64,000 nt of DNA. It comes from Methanocella paludicola SANAE (GTDB taxonomy: Archaea > Halobacteriota > Methanocellia > Methanocellales > Methanocellaceae). Under the pieces are notes generated by a model. That model made no database searches, was not told the origin of the DNA, and saw only the letters and a list, made by a program, of their open reading frames with translations. Within the stretch, counting starts at the first letter, position 1. The number at the start of each line of letters is the position of its first letter. Location of the stretch: the NCBI RefSeq assembly GCF_000011005.1, contig NC_013665.1, positions 2,581,501 to 2,645,500 of the forward strand, given 5' to 3'. Shown piece by piece: positions 30,989-38,741 of this stretch. The translations under genes and the position numbers were made by a program.

Positions 30989-32968
30989 TCAGGCGGGGCG
31001 CCCGAACAGCGCCGACGCCCCGGATAATTTAGCGGGCTCGCCGAACACGAAGAGCCAGTCGCCGGGCATCAGTCGGGTATCGGCATCAGGGTTATAGATC
31101 GTCTCGGCTCCCCTCTTCAACAGCAGCACAGTAACGCCGTACTTCTTCCTCAGCTCGACGTCCTTGATGGTCTTGCCGGAAGCGGCCGCGCCCTCCTTGA
31201 CCTGGATCGTGCTGACCTCCACGTTCCAGGCCGGAGTATCGAGGTCCGACAGCACGTAGCCGTTCGGCCTCTTCCGGAGCGCCTCGTAGCTCTCCGAGCG
31301 GAGCTCCGCGGTCATGGTGTCCACGCTCTCCCGGGGCACCAGGTACTTTTTCAGGACCCTGGCGAATATTTCGAGCGAAGTCTCGAACTCCTCGGGCACG
31401 ACCTCGTTGGCGCCCATGTCGTACAGCGGCCCCATCTCTTTAAGGTAGCGCGTCCTCACGATGATGTGCACCTTGGGGCTCATCTCCCGGACTGCAGCCG
31501 TGATCCTCCGGGTGGCGTTAGCGTCAGATATCGCGATCACCGCGACCCGGGCATACGGGACGTTGGCGTGCTCGAGCACCTTCTCGTTCGTGGCATCCCC
31601 GTAATGGATGGGCTCGCCTTTTTCCTTTTCGACGGCGACCGTATCGGGGTTCATCTCGATGATAACGTAAGGCACGCTGGCCGCCTTCGCCGCCCGTGCC
31701 AGGTTCCGGCCGTTGAGGCCGTAGCCGATGATCACGAGATGGTCATTCGCAGTCATCTTCGCCGATCGTATATCGCACGAGTTTTCGATGAAGCGCTGCG
31801 GCAGGGGCAGCTTACAAATTACGTCGGAGACGCGAGGGGAGAAGTTGATCAGGAAGGGCGACAGCGCCATGGTCAGGATGGACGTGGCCAGGAAGAACTG
31901 GTACATGTCCTGGCTCAATAATCCGGTGTCGACGCCGAGCTTCGAGAGGATGAACGAGAACTCCCCGACCTGGGACAGCGCGAACCCCGTCAGCACGGCG
32001 GTCCTCATCTGGTATCCCAGGGCGATCGCCGTGCCGCCGGCCAGGATAGCCTTGACCACGAGGACGGCGACGACAGCCAGGAGAATGACCGCGGGGTTGT
32101 CCAGCACGAACTGGACGTCCAGCAGCATGCCGATAGAGACGAAGAAGAAGCTGGTGAACACGTATCGGAAGGGCAGGATACCCCCCAGCGCCTGTGTGCT
32201 ATATTGCGATTCTGAAATAATTAAGCCGGCCAGGAACGCTCCCAGCGCGAGCGAGAGGCCGATGCTCGAGGTCAGCCAGGCCATCGCGAGTAAAAGCACG
32301 ACGACGCTCAGCATGAACAGCTCCTGGCTCCTTGTCCTGGCCACCCTGTACAGGACCTTGGGCACCAGCCAGACCGTGCCGACGATCACCAGTACGACGA
32401 GGCCGACCACCTCCACGAGGAGCAGCGGGATCGACTGGAGCAGGGTGCTCGAGCTGCCGGACAGGAACGGTATGAGGAGCATCATGAGGACCGACACGAT
32501 GTCCTGGAAGATCAGTATGCCGACGATGATGCGCCCGTGGGGTGTGTCCATCTCGTCCTTTTCCTGGAGAAGCCGGAGCACGATGGCCGTGCTGCTCAGC
32601 GACACTAAAAATCCGGCCATTATGGCGGTGTTCAGCGATACGCCGAGGGCCATTGTGATGAGGAAGGTGGCCGCGAACGTGAGAAGCACCTGCAGCGTGC
32701 CGCCGACGAAGAACTGTTTCTTTAGCTCGATCAGGTTCTTGAAGGAGAACTCGATGCCGATGGTGAACAGCAGCAGCACGACGCCGATCTCGGCGAGAAA
32801 ATCGATCTCCTGCATGTTGGTGAAGATGCCGAGCCCGTAGGGGCCGGCCATGATGCCCGTGAGGAGGAAGCCGATGATCTCGGGTATCTTGAAACGGTAG
32901 CAGATGAGGAGCACGGCTATCGCAAATGCCAGTAATATGCTGATGTTCCTGAATAGTGTTACGTCCAT
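30989..32968 (-). CDS. KefB-type cation:proton antiporter with TrkA-N/TrkA-C regulatory domains
   Basis: A 659-residue CPA2 protein. Membrane domain of about 12-13 helices: FKIPEIIGFLLTGIMAGPYG near residue 30, GVVLLLFTIGIEFSFKNL near 70, SLSSTAIVLRLLQEKDE near 125, LALGAFLAGLIISES near 270. Then a cytoplasmic TrkA-N (RCK) domain with HLVIIGYGLNGRNLARAAKA near 420, the nucleotide-binding GxGxxG, and a TrkA-C domain (about 580-659, STIQVKEGAAASGKTIKDVE). It is probably gated by nucleotide or metabolite binding. The frame is open 119 codons upstream, but that part overlaps the divergent ribK; ATG 32968 gives the normal start. Confidence 0.93.
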   Translation of the reverse strand: MDVTLFRNISILLAFAIAVLLICYRFKIPEIIGFLLTGIMAGPYGLGIFTNMQEIDFLAEIGVVLLLFTIGIEFSFKNLIELKKQFFVGGTLQVLLTFAATFLITMALGVSLNTAIMAGFLVSLSSTAIVLRLLQEKDEMDTPHGRIIVGILIFQDIVSVLMMLLIPFLSGSSSTLLQSIPLLLVEVVGLVVLVIVGTVWLVPKVLYRVARTRSQELFMLSVVVLLLAMAWLTSSIGLSLALGAFLAGLIISESQYSTQALGGILPFRYVFTSFFFVSIGMLLDVQFVLDNPAVILLAVVAVLVVKAILAGGTAIALGYQMRTAVLTGFALSQVGEFSFILSKLGVDTGLLSQDMYQFFLATSILTMALSPFLINFSPRVSDVICKLPLPQRFIENSCDIRSAKMTANDHLVIIGYGLNGRNLARAAKAASVPYVIIEMNPDTVAVEKEKGEPIHYGDATNEKVLEHANVPYARVAVIAISDANATRRITAAVREMSPKVHIIVRTRYLKEMGPLYDMGANEVVPEEFETSLEIFARVLKKYLVPRESVDTMTAELRSESYEALRKRPNGYVLSDLDTPAWNVEVSTIQVKEGAAASGKTIKDVELRKKYGVTVLLLKRGAETIYNPDADTRLMPGDWLFVFGEPAKLSGASALFGRPA

Positions 32969-33046
32969 CCGTATACCTGCTCGTGCACCGTAAATGATGG
33001 GGCATGTAAAATAAATTTTTCTGAGGCGATCCGGCAAACGAGAAAC

Positions 33047-33055
33047 ATTATATAT
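33047..33055 (+). promoter_or_regulatory. TATA box of ribK-ribB
   Basis: ACATTATATATTCG gives a TATA element centred near 33051, placing the transcript start near 33076. That is downstream of the in-frame ATG at 33069, so it supports the start at 33099. Confidence 0.5.
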
Positions 33056-33098
33056 TCGCTTATCATACATGACAAGCATCTTAAATTTGAGGGACCAC

Positions 33099-33731
33099 AT
33101 GGAAGTCGAGATACTGAAGCGGCTCGCGCTCATGGGCGCCGTAAAAGGCCAGGTCAGCCTTTCGTCGACCAGGCTGGGCTCGACCATCGGCATGAGCCCC
33201 CAGACGGCGGCCCGCCGCCTCGTGCACCTCGAGAAGCAGGGGTACATCCGGAGGACGGTCACCACCGAGGGCCAGGACGTGCGCCTCACCGACCGGGGCG
33301 TCTCGAGGCTCAAGTCCGAATTCATGGACTATAAGAAGATCTTCGAGGACGCGCACGAGCAGCGCTTTAAGGGCCGGGTCACGACGGGCCTCGGCGAGGG
33401 CCAGTACTATATTTCGCTGGACGGCTACCGGGACCAGTTCATGAAAAAGCTGGGCTTCGAGCCCTACCCGGGCACGCTGAACTTACAGCTGAAAGAGCCC
33501 TTCGCCCAGCACGACTCGTCAGCCGTCAGCATCATCGGCTTCAAGGATGCGGCCAGGACCTTCGGCGGCGGCAAGTGCTATCCCGTGACCATCGGCGGGG
33601 TCAAGGCGGCCATCATCCGCCCGGACCGCTCGAGCTATCCCTTGAATTTAGTCGAGATCATCGCGCCCGTGAACCTGAGGAAAACGCTTGGCCTCAAAGA
33701 CGGGGACGAGGTAGAGGTGACACTGGAATGA
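33099..33731 (+). CDS. ribK: CTP-dependent riboflavin kinase with N-terminal HTH domain
   Basis: A 210-residue protein that phosphorylates riboflavin to FMN, using CTP in archaea. Residues 1-85 form a winged-helix domain (STRLGSTIGMSPQTAARRLV as recognition region, then GYIRRTVTTEGQDVRLTDRG). Residues about 90-210 form the riboflavin-kinase barrel: FKGRVTTGLGEGQYYISLDG, FEPYPGTLNLQL, NLVEIIAPVNLRKTLGLKDG. I chose ATG 33099 because GAGGG lies five bases upstream and the TATA box predicts transcription starting at about 33076. It overlaps ribB by four bases (ATGA), so both riboflavin genes are co-expressed; the HTH part may autoregulate (inference). Confidence 0.92.
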   Translation: MEVEILKRLALMGAVKGQVSLSSTRLGSTIGMSPQTAARRLVHLEKQGYIRRTVTTEGQDVRLTDRGVSRLKSEFMDYKKIFEDAHEQRFKGRVTTGLGEGQYYISLDGYRDQFMKKLGFEPYPGTLNLQLKEPFAQHDSSAVSIIGFKDAARTFGGGKCYPVTIGGVKAAIIRPDRSSYPLNLVEIIAPVNLRKTLGLKDGDEVEVTLE

Positions 33732-34471
33732 TTCAAGAAGCGATCAAGGCACTACAGGACGGGCAGCCCATACTCTTATACGACTTTGACGATCGTGAGA
33801 CCGAGACCGATATCGTGATACCTGCCGAGCACACCACGCCTAAGGAAGTATACCGCCTCAGGCGTGACGCCGGCGGCCTGATCTGCACGGCCATCGATCC
33901 TATCATTTGTGACAGGATCGGCATCCCATACATCGTGGACGTGCTGCGGTTCGCGGGCAACTCCGGCAACGGGTTCAAGGCCATCGAGTCGATCTATGAG
34001 CGCGTTGGCGACATCCCCTACGACGCGAAGTCGTCGTTCTCGCTGTGGGTGAACCACCGGAAGACCTTCACGGGCATCACCGATAACGACCGCTCGCTCA
34101 CGATCACAAAGCTTGGAGAGATCACGAAGAAGGCCATGAACGGCAACAAGGTCAACTTCGGCGCCGAGTTCCGCTCCCCCGGCCACATGCCCCTGCTAAG
34201 GGCGGCCCCCGGCCTGCTGAAAGACCGGAGAGGCCAGACCGAGCTCTCCATCGTCCTGGCGAGGGCGGCCAACATCACCCCCGCCATGGTCATGTGCGAG
34301 ATGCTCGACGGCGAGACCGGCAAGGCCCTCAAGAAACAGGACGCCATCGCCTACGGCAAGAAGCACGGCCTCGTGTTCATCGAGGGTAAAGAGGTCGTGG
34401 ACTACTTTAACCGGGAGATGGCCAAAGTCATAGCGTCGTCTAACGGTAAAGTGCCCCAGAGCACGACATAA
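33728..34471 (+). CDS. ribB: 3,4-dihydroxy-2-butanone 4-phosphate synthase
   Basis: Converts ribulose 5-phosphate to dihydroxybutanone phosphate and formate, giving the four-carbon unit of riboflavin (and supplying the route to F420 and FAD). The 247-residue protein has the family motifs DFDDRETETDIVIPAEH near residue 20, LRRDAGGLICTAI near 45, a Thr-rich loop FTGITDNDRSLTI near 120, and FRSPGHMPLLRA near 155, with Met/Cys-Glu VMCEMLDGETG near 190. There is no fused GTP cyclohydrolase II domain. It starts within the ribK stop codon (ATGA). Confidence 0.94.
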   Translation: MIQEAIKALQDGQPILLYDFDDRETETDIVIPAEHTTPKEVYRLRRDAGGLICTAIDPIICDRIGIPYIVDVLRFAGNSGNGFKAIESIYERVGDIPYDAKSSFSLWVNHRKTFTGITDNDRSLTITKLGEITKKAMNGNKVNFGAEFRSPGHMPLLRAAPGLLKDRRGQTELSIVLARAANITPAMVMCEMLDGETGKALKKQDAIAYGKKHGLVFIEGKEVVDYFNREMAKVIASSNGKVPQSTT

Positions 34472-34555
34472 CTTTTTCTTATTTTTAAATTTAACGGTTC
34501 TTGTGTGTTTTTGGGATGATATATTGCTTTGGCTGATGCCTTCGCTCGTTTTTAT

Positions 34556-34870
34556 GTTATGCCGTCGTTGAGTATTCCAACCACAGGGGCACGGAGAGCG
34601 CTGAGTTTCACGGAGTTTTCTTATAAATGGAGACCCAGAGGCCACGGAGTACGGGTTTATAACATTCCCGGGGCACGGAGTTGAAAGAGGCACTGCCGAG
34701 GATAAACCGCATTATTGTTTATTGGTCAACCGAGCCTCAATAAACTCTGTGCCCCAGGCAAACTAATAAACCGGCCTCTGAGCTCTCTGGGTCTCAAATT
34801 ATAAGAAAACTCTGTGAAACTCCCGTGCGCTCCGTGCCCCTGTGGTTGGACCACTCAACGACGGCATAAC
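34556..34870. repeat. long imperfect palindrome, family B
   Basis: A 315-base non-coding element with 17-base perfectly complementary ends: GTTATGCCGTCGTTGAG at 34556-34572 and CTCAACGACGGCATAAC at 34854-34870. Pairing continues inward: CCAACCACAGGGGCACGGAG with CTCCGTGCCCCTGTGGTTGG, TTTCACGGAGTTTTCTTATAA with TTATAAGAAAACTCTGTGAAA, and GGGTTTATAA. It lies between ribB and the convergent ribosomal operon; the rest of 34472-35070 holds nothing else I can support. Confidence 0.88.
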
Positions 34871-35070
34871 TAGAAAAGAATAAAAAAAACATTCATCACA
34901 AAACCGCGGAAGAGTCAATTTAACTAAATAGCGAATGATAAAAGGTTTTTGCGCGCCGCCATATACGGGGTAATACCTGCCCATATAGACGACGCACCTA
35001 TAATCATCACCCGACTCGGGGGAGCGTCCTCGTCGGTGATAGTTATGGCCACAAATACTCTACGTCTGAT

Positions 35071-35301
35071 CTACTTCTTCTTGTACTCGGTATAGCCGCA
35101 CTTGCCGCACGATAAACGGTCCGCGTGGCTCGCGAGGAATACGCCGTCGCCGCACCTCGGGCACGACTGGCCCTTGCGCACGACCTTACCCTCTTTCACT
35201 TCATACATGCGGGACTTCAGGCCCTTGCCCTTAGCGCCGCCCTTTGCGCCGCCCTTTGCGCCGCCCTTTGCAGGTGCTGCTGCTGGTTTCTTATCTGCCA
35301 T
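35071..35301 (-). CDS. rps27ae: 30S ribosomal protein S27Ae
   Basis: Small-subunit zinc-ribbon protein, 76 residues. The zinc site is two pairs, CPRCGDG and [12 protein letters not shown], with the conserved GQSCPRCG. The N-terminus carries an unusual AKGG repeat tail ([20 protein letters not shown]) encoded by a 12-base tandem repeat at about 35236-35275. ATG 35301 is chosen over a TTG two codons earlier. It follows rps24e by 13 bases as the last gene of the spt4 operon. Confidence 0.93.
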   Translation of the reverse strand: MADKKPAAAPAKGGAKGGAKGGAKGKGLKSRMYEVKEGKVVRKGQSCPRCGDGVFLASHADRLSCGKCGYTEYKKK

Positions 35302-35314
35302 GTTCAAGCCTCAC

Positions 35315-35626
35315 TTACTTCTTCTCTTCTTCGCCTTCTTTCTTCGGCTCTTTCTTGGCGTTCCGCTGCACGATATGCTCGGTCTCGGTCTTCTTCATGT
35401 GCTCTTCGGTCTCGTAGATCTTGGCGTAGCCCTTGGTCTCGCGCCTGCCGAAATCGGACCTCATGTGGTCGACGATGACCAGTTCCGGCTTCGAGTTCAG
35501 GTAGGCGGCGATCTTCGCCTTGATCTCCTCCCTGGACGGGGTGCCCAGGTTGTGGGAGACGCTGAACTTGACCTCGCGCCTCTGCAGGAGAGGGTTCTTC
35601 TTCTCTTCAAGTACTTTTATGTCCAT
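35315..35626 (-). CDS. rps24e: 30S ribosomal protein S24e
   Basis: Small-subunit protein of 103 residues: MDIKVLEEKKNPLLQRREV, then FSVSHNLGTPSREEIKAKIA, ELVIVDHMRSDFGRRETKGY and a charged C-terminal tail. ATG 35626 is preceded by GGTGAT; an in-frame GTG three codons upstream overlaps this site. It is part of the classic archaeal order spt4, dephospho-CoA kinase, S24e, S27Ae. Confidence 0.94.
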   Translation of the reverse strand: MDIKVLEEKKNPLLQRREVKFSVSHNLGTPSREEIKAKIAAYLNSKPELVIVDHMRSDFGRRETKGYAKIYETEEHMKKTETEHIVQRNAKKEPKKEGEEEKK

Positions 35627-35703
35627 TTCTATCACCAGATTGCTCCAGTTGTGTTTTCATATTACGGGCGTACAATGTATATATAATTTTACTGGCCTGA
35701 GCG

Positions 35704-36246
35704 CTACTCCGTCACGGAGTTATTACTCCGTACCATCTGTTCCATGAGCGACAGTGTCTCGCGCTTCTTCTCGGGCGTGACCTCGACGGCCACGACGCCC
35801 TCCTTTGGCTGGCCGTATAATACTAGTGAGCCGGCGGGCGCGTACTCGCACGCGGGTATGACCGCCAGGTCCTCCTCGCCGTCCACGAAAATGCGCACGG
35901 GCCTCGGGGAGGCCATGTTATTCTTAATGGCGTCGATGAGCTCCTGCGTGATGACACCCGCAGGGTTCTTGACGACGATATCGACGAACGACTCGTGGGC
36001 CGTGCCCTTCCTGACCTCGTGGGCCACGGGAAGGCGCATGGTCATGTCGTCGACGATACACATATCCGGCACGATGCCGGCCTTTAAAAGATGGTACGCG
36101 GTCACGTCGCCGATGGCGATCACTTTGGGCGCGCCCTTATAGCTCTCGACAACGCCCCTGAGGCACGCGTCGTCCTTACAGCGATAGAGCCTGCCGAACG
36201 GCGTTTTCAGCCTGTCCCGAAGCGCCGCCGTCAGCCGGTATGCCAA
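35704..36246 (-). CDS. GTP-dependent dephospho-CoA kinase
   Basis: Archaeal enzyme (formerly DUF359) for the last step of CoA synthesis, phosphorylating dephospho-CoA with GTP. The 180-residue protein has PKVIAIGDVTAYHLLKAGI near residue 40, PDMCIVDDMTMR near 60, VVKNPAGVITQELIDAI near 90, and IFVDGEEDLAVIPACEYAP near 115 with LVLYGQPKEGVVAV near 140, the acidic motifs thought to bind metal and nucleotide. It is two bases from spt4 and in one operon with S24e and S27Ae. It complements the CoA genes on the other strand at 36609-38656. Confidence 0.9.
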   Translation of the reverse strand: MAYRLTAALRDRLKTPFGRLYRCKDDACLRGVVESYKGAPKVIAIGDVTAYHLLKAGIVPDMCIVDDMTMRLPVAHEVRKGTAHESFVDIVVKNPAGVITQELIDAIKNNMASPRPVRIFVDGEEDLAVIPACEYAPAGSLVLYGQPKEGVVAVEVTPEKKRETLSLMEQMVRSNNSVTE

Positions 36247-36248
36247 CT

Positions 36249-36473
36249 TTATCGCACCTTCAGCGCGAACTTGCCGGGCCTCTTGATGCCCATGAGCTTA
36301 GCTATCTCGGACTTCAGCGGGTCCACGATGACTAAATAGCCGCTCCAGTCCTCGCTCAGCGAGCTCGACTGGCACATGGGGCACACATCGCCTTCGACGA
36401 GGCTGTGGCACTCCCTGCATGCCTTCAGGTTGCTGCCCTTCTTCCGGGCGCGGGAATCTTTGCCTTTGACCAT
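36249..36473 (-). CDS. spt4: transcription elongation factor Spt4 (RNA polymerase subunit E'')
   Basis: A 74-residue zinc protein that pairs with Spt5 to raise RNA polymerase processivity. The zinc site is CRECHSLVEGDVCPMC near residues 19-34, followed by SLSEDWSGYLVIVDPLKSEI, the Spt4 beta-sheet core that binds Spt5 NGN, and GIKRPGKFALKV. First gene of the reverse operon; a promoter must lie in 36474-36608, shared with coaBC. Confidence 0.94.
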   Translation of the reverse strand: MVKGKDSRARKKGSNLKACRECHSLVEGDVCPMCQSSSLSEDWSGYLVIVDPLKSEIAKLMGIKRPGKFALKVR

Positions 36474-36608
36474 TTATAATACTCCTAAAATGTTGATTGC
36501 CTCAGGTAACTGTGACGACATACTTACTTTGAAGTATATATAGATTAGGTCAGCCCGATAGAAACGTTAATGTCTCTCGTGCCCCGATATTAATTCGAGG
36601 CCTTAGCT

Positions 36609-37823
36609 ATGGATATCTCTCACCCCACGCTCGATCTGAAGTCCACGAAGAGCCGTTCCCTGGACGGCAAGCGCATCGTCTTTTGCATTACGGGCAGCAT
36701 CGCGGCCGTAGAGACTGTGAAGCTGGCCCGGGAGCTCATCAGGCACGGCGCCGAGGTGCAGGGCGTGATGAGTAAGGCGGCACAAACCATCATCCATCCG
36801 TGGGCTCTGGAGTATGCGACCGGCCGGAAGGCTATTACAGAGATCACCGGCGACGTGGAGCACGTCGCCTACTGTGGGCAGCGTAAGGAGGCCTACGACC
36901 TGCTGCTTATCGCGCCGTGCACGGCGAACACCATCGGCAAGATCGCCTCCGGGGTGGACGATACGCCGGTCACTACCTTTGCCACCACCGCCATAGGCTC
37001 GAAGATGCCCATTATGATCGTGCCCGCAATGCACGGCTCCATGTTCGAGCACCCTCTCGTGAAGGAGAACATTCGGAAGCTGGAAGGCATGGGCATCACG
37101 TTCATCATGCCAAAGATCGAGGAAGGCGCCGCCAAGATCCCGCCAAACGATGAGATCGTGCTCAGGGTGGAAAGGGCGCTGTCAAGGTCGCCCCTCAGGG
37201 GCAAGAAGGTCCTCATCACCAGCGGCCCCAACTTCGAGGCGGTCGACCCGATACGGGTGCTCACGAGCCGGAGCACGGGACGCATGGGAGACGAGCTGGC
37301 GCTCGAGGCTTACCGCAGGGGCGGCGAAGTAACGGTGGTGCACCGCTCGAAGCTCAATGTCCGGGGCATCAGGGACGTGTTCGCCGACGGCTTTAGCGAT
37401 ATGAAAGACGCCGTCCTGAAGGAGCTGGAGAGCGGCTACGACATATACATCAGCGCGGCGGCCATCTCCGACTTTACCGTGGACCCCGCGTTCGAAAAGC
37501 TCAGCTCCGCAGCGCCGGTAACGCTGAAGCTCAAGCCCGCGGAGAAGCTCCTCGACCGGGTAAGGCACGACTATCCTGGAGTGTTCATAGTTGCGTTCAA
37601 GGCCGAGACCGTGGGCGACGATGAGCTGATCGACCGGGCCGTGAAGGCGATGGACCGCTCCATGGTGAACCTGGTGGTCGCCAACAAGTTCGGCGGGGTA
37701 AGGGACCTCGAATATAACGAGGCATATATCATCAAGCCGGACGGCAACATCGAGCACGTCTCGGATAAGAAGAGCGTCGTGGCCTCGAAGATCATTGACG
37801 CCGTGTCGGAGTACTTCGAATGA
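36609..37823 (+). CDS. coaBC: bifunctional phosphopantothenoylcysteine decarboxylase/synthetase
   Basis: Flavoprotein that couples cysteine to phosphopantothenate (CoaB) and decarboxylates it (CoaC) to 4'-phosphopantetheine. In 404 residues: CoaC domain with ITGSIAAVETVKLARELIRHG near residue 25, the active-site PCTANTIGKIASG near 100, and IVPAMHGSMFEHPLV near 135 carrying the reductive loop; CoaB domain from about 195 with TSGPNFEAVDPIRVLTSRST, YISAAAISDFTV near 280, KLKPAEKLLDRV and VVANKFGG near 360. It overlaps the pantoate kinase gene by four bases. Confidence 0.95.
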   Translation: MDISHPTLDLKSTKSRSLDGKRIVFCITGSIAAVETVKLARELIRHGAEVQGVMSKAAQTIIHPWALEYATGRKAITEITGDVEHVAYCGQRKEAYDLLLIAPCTANTIGKIASGVDDTPVTTFATTAIGSKMPIMIVPAMHGSMFEHPLVKENIRKLEGMGITFIMPKIEEGAAKIPPNDEIVLRVERALSRSPLRGKKVLITSGPNFEAVDPIRVLTSRSTGRMGDELALEAYRRGGEVTVVHRSKLNVRGIRDVFADGFSDMKDAVLKELESGYDIYISAAAISDFTVDPAFEKLSSAAPVTLKLKPAEKLLDRVRHDYPGVFIVAFKAETVGDDELIDRAVKAMDRSMVNLVVANKFGGVRDLEYNEAYIIKPDGNIEHVSDKKSVVASKIIDAVSEYFE

Positions 37824-38656
37824 TCGGCAAGGCCTTCGCGCCCTCCCATATCACGGGCTTTTTTTACGCTCACGACGATCCCGACCCGCTGAAGATGGGC
37901 TCCTGCGGCTGCGGCTTCACGCTGGAGGCGGGCGTCCACACGGCGTCCTGGCCCTCGAACGCGACTGAAGTATACGTCGATGGCATGCCTTCTGAGGCGT
38001 CCACGACGCGCACGGTCATCGAGCTATTGACAGATAAGCCCGTCCACGTCGAGAGCGACATGGACATGCCCGTAGGGGGAGGATTCGGCGCCAGCGGCGC
38101 CGGGGCGTTCAGCACGGCCCTGGCCGTCAACAGGGCGCTCGGGCTGGGCAAGACATATAACGAGCTTTCGTATGCCGCCCACGTGGCCGAGGTGAAGAAC
38201 CGGACGGGCCTGGGAGACGTGGCCGGCATGACGCTCGGCGGCCTGGTCATCCGCCTTGTGCCGGGGGCACCCTTCACGCTTGACCGCATCCCCGTCGAGG
38301 CGAAGGATATCTACTGCGTCCATTTCGGGCCCATATCGACGAAGAGCGTCCTCTCGGACCCTAGAGAGAAAGCGCTCATCAACGAGGCGGGAAAGAAGTG
38401 TCTCAAGGAGCTATTAAGACAGCCGACGTTCGAGCAGTTCATGCGCCTCTCCCGTAAATTTTCGGTGGATACCGGGCTCATCAGCCCGAAAGCATTGGAT
38501 ACGGTGGAAGCGGTGGAGGCGTTCGACGGCATGGCATCCATGGCGATGCTGGGGGACACAGTGTTCTCCACCATCCCGGAGGGGCTGTCCGGGAACGTTA
38601 TAAAGAGCAGGATAAGCCTTTGCGGGGCACGCCCCATCGGCGCCAACAACGAATAG
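37820..38656 (+). CDS. pantoate kinase (GHMP family)
   Basis: Archaeal enzyme phosphorylating pantoate to 4-phosphopantoate, replacing bacterial pantothenate kinase order. The 278-residue GHMP kinase has the opening KAFAPSHITGFFYAHDDPDP, the phosphate-binding loop MPVGGGFGASGAGAFSTALA near residue 75, and TGLGDVAGMTLGGLVIRL near 130. It overlaps coaBC by ATGA, giving a two-gene CoA operon divergent from the operon containing dephospho-CoA kinase. Phosphopantothenate synthetase and CoaD are not seen in the window. Confidence 0.9.
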   Translation: MIGKAFAPSHITGFFYAHDDPDPLKMGSCGCGFTLEAGVHTASWPSNATEVYVDGMPSEASTTRTVIELLTDKPVHVESDMDMPVGGGFGASGAGAFSTALAVNRALGLGKTYNELSYAAHVAEVKNRTGLGDVAGMTLGGLVIRLVPGAPFTLDRIPVEAKDIYCVHFGPISTKSVLSDPREKALINEAGKKCLKELLRQPTFEQFMRLSRKFSVDTGLISPKALDTVEAVEAFDGMASMAMLGDTVFSTIPEGLSGNVIKSRISLCGARPIGANNE

Positions 38657-38741
38657 TCCTCCGCCTTTACTTTTTTGTAGCCTTCTATTTAACCGTCGAG
38701 CTTTTATGACTATTTAGAAGTAGGCAACAGCGGGGCGCTTA

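Noticed and set aside
32969-33325. N-terminal extension of the KefB-type frame
   Set aside because: It overlaps the divergent ribK promoter and coding region and does not resemble an antiporter N-terminus.
34196-34693. 165-codon reverse frame spanning ribB and palindrome B
   Set aside because: It is antisense to ribB and continues into a repeat, so it is a chance frame.
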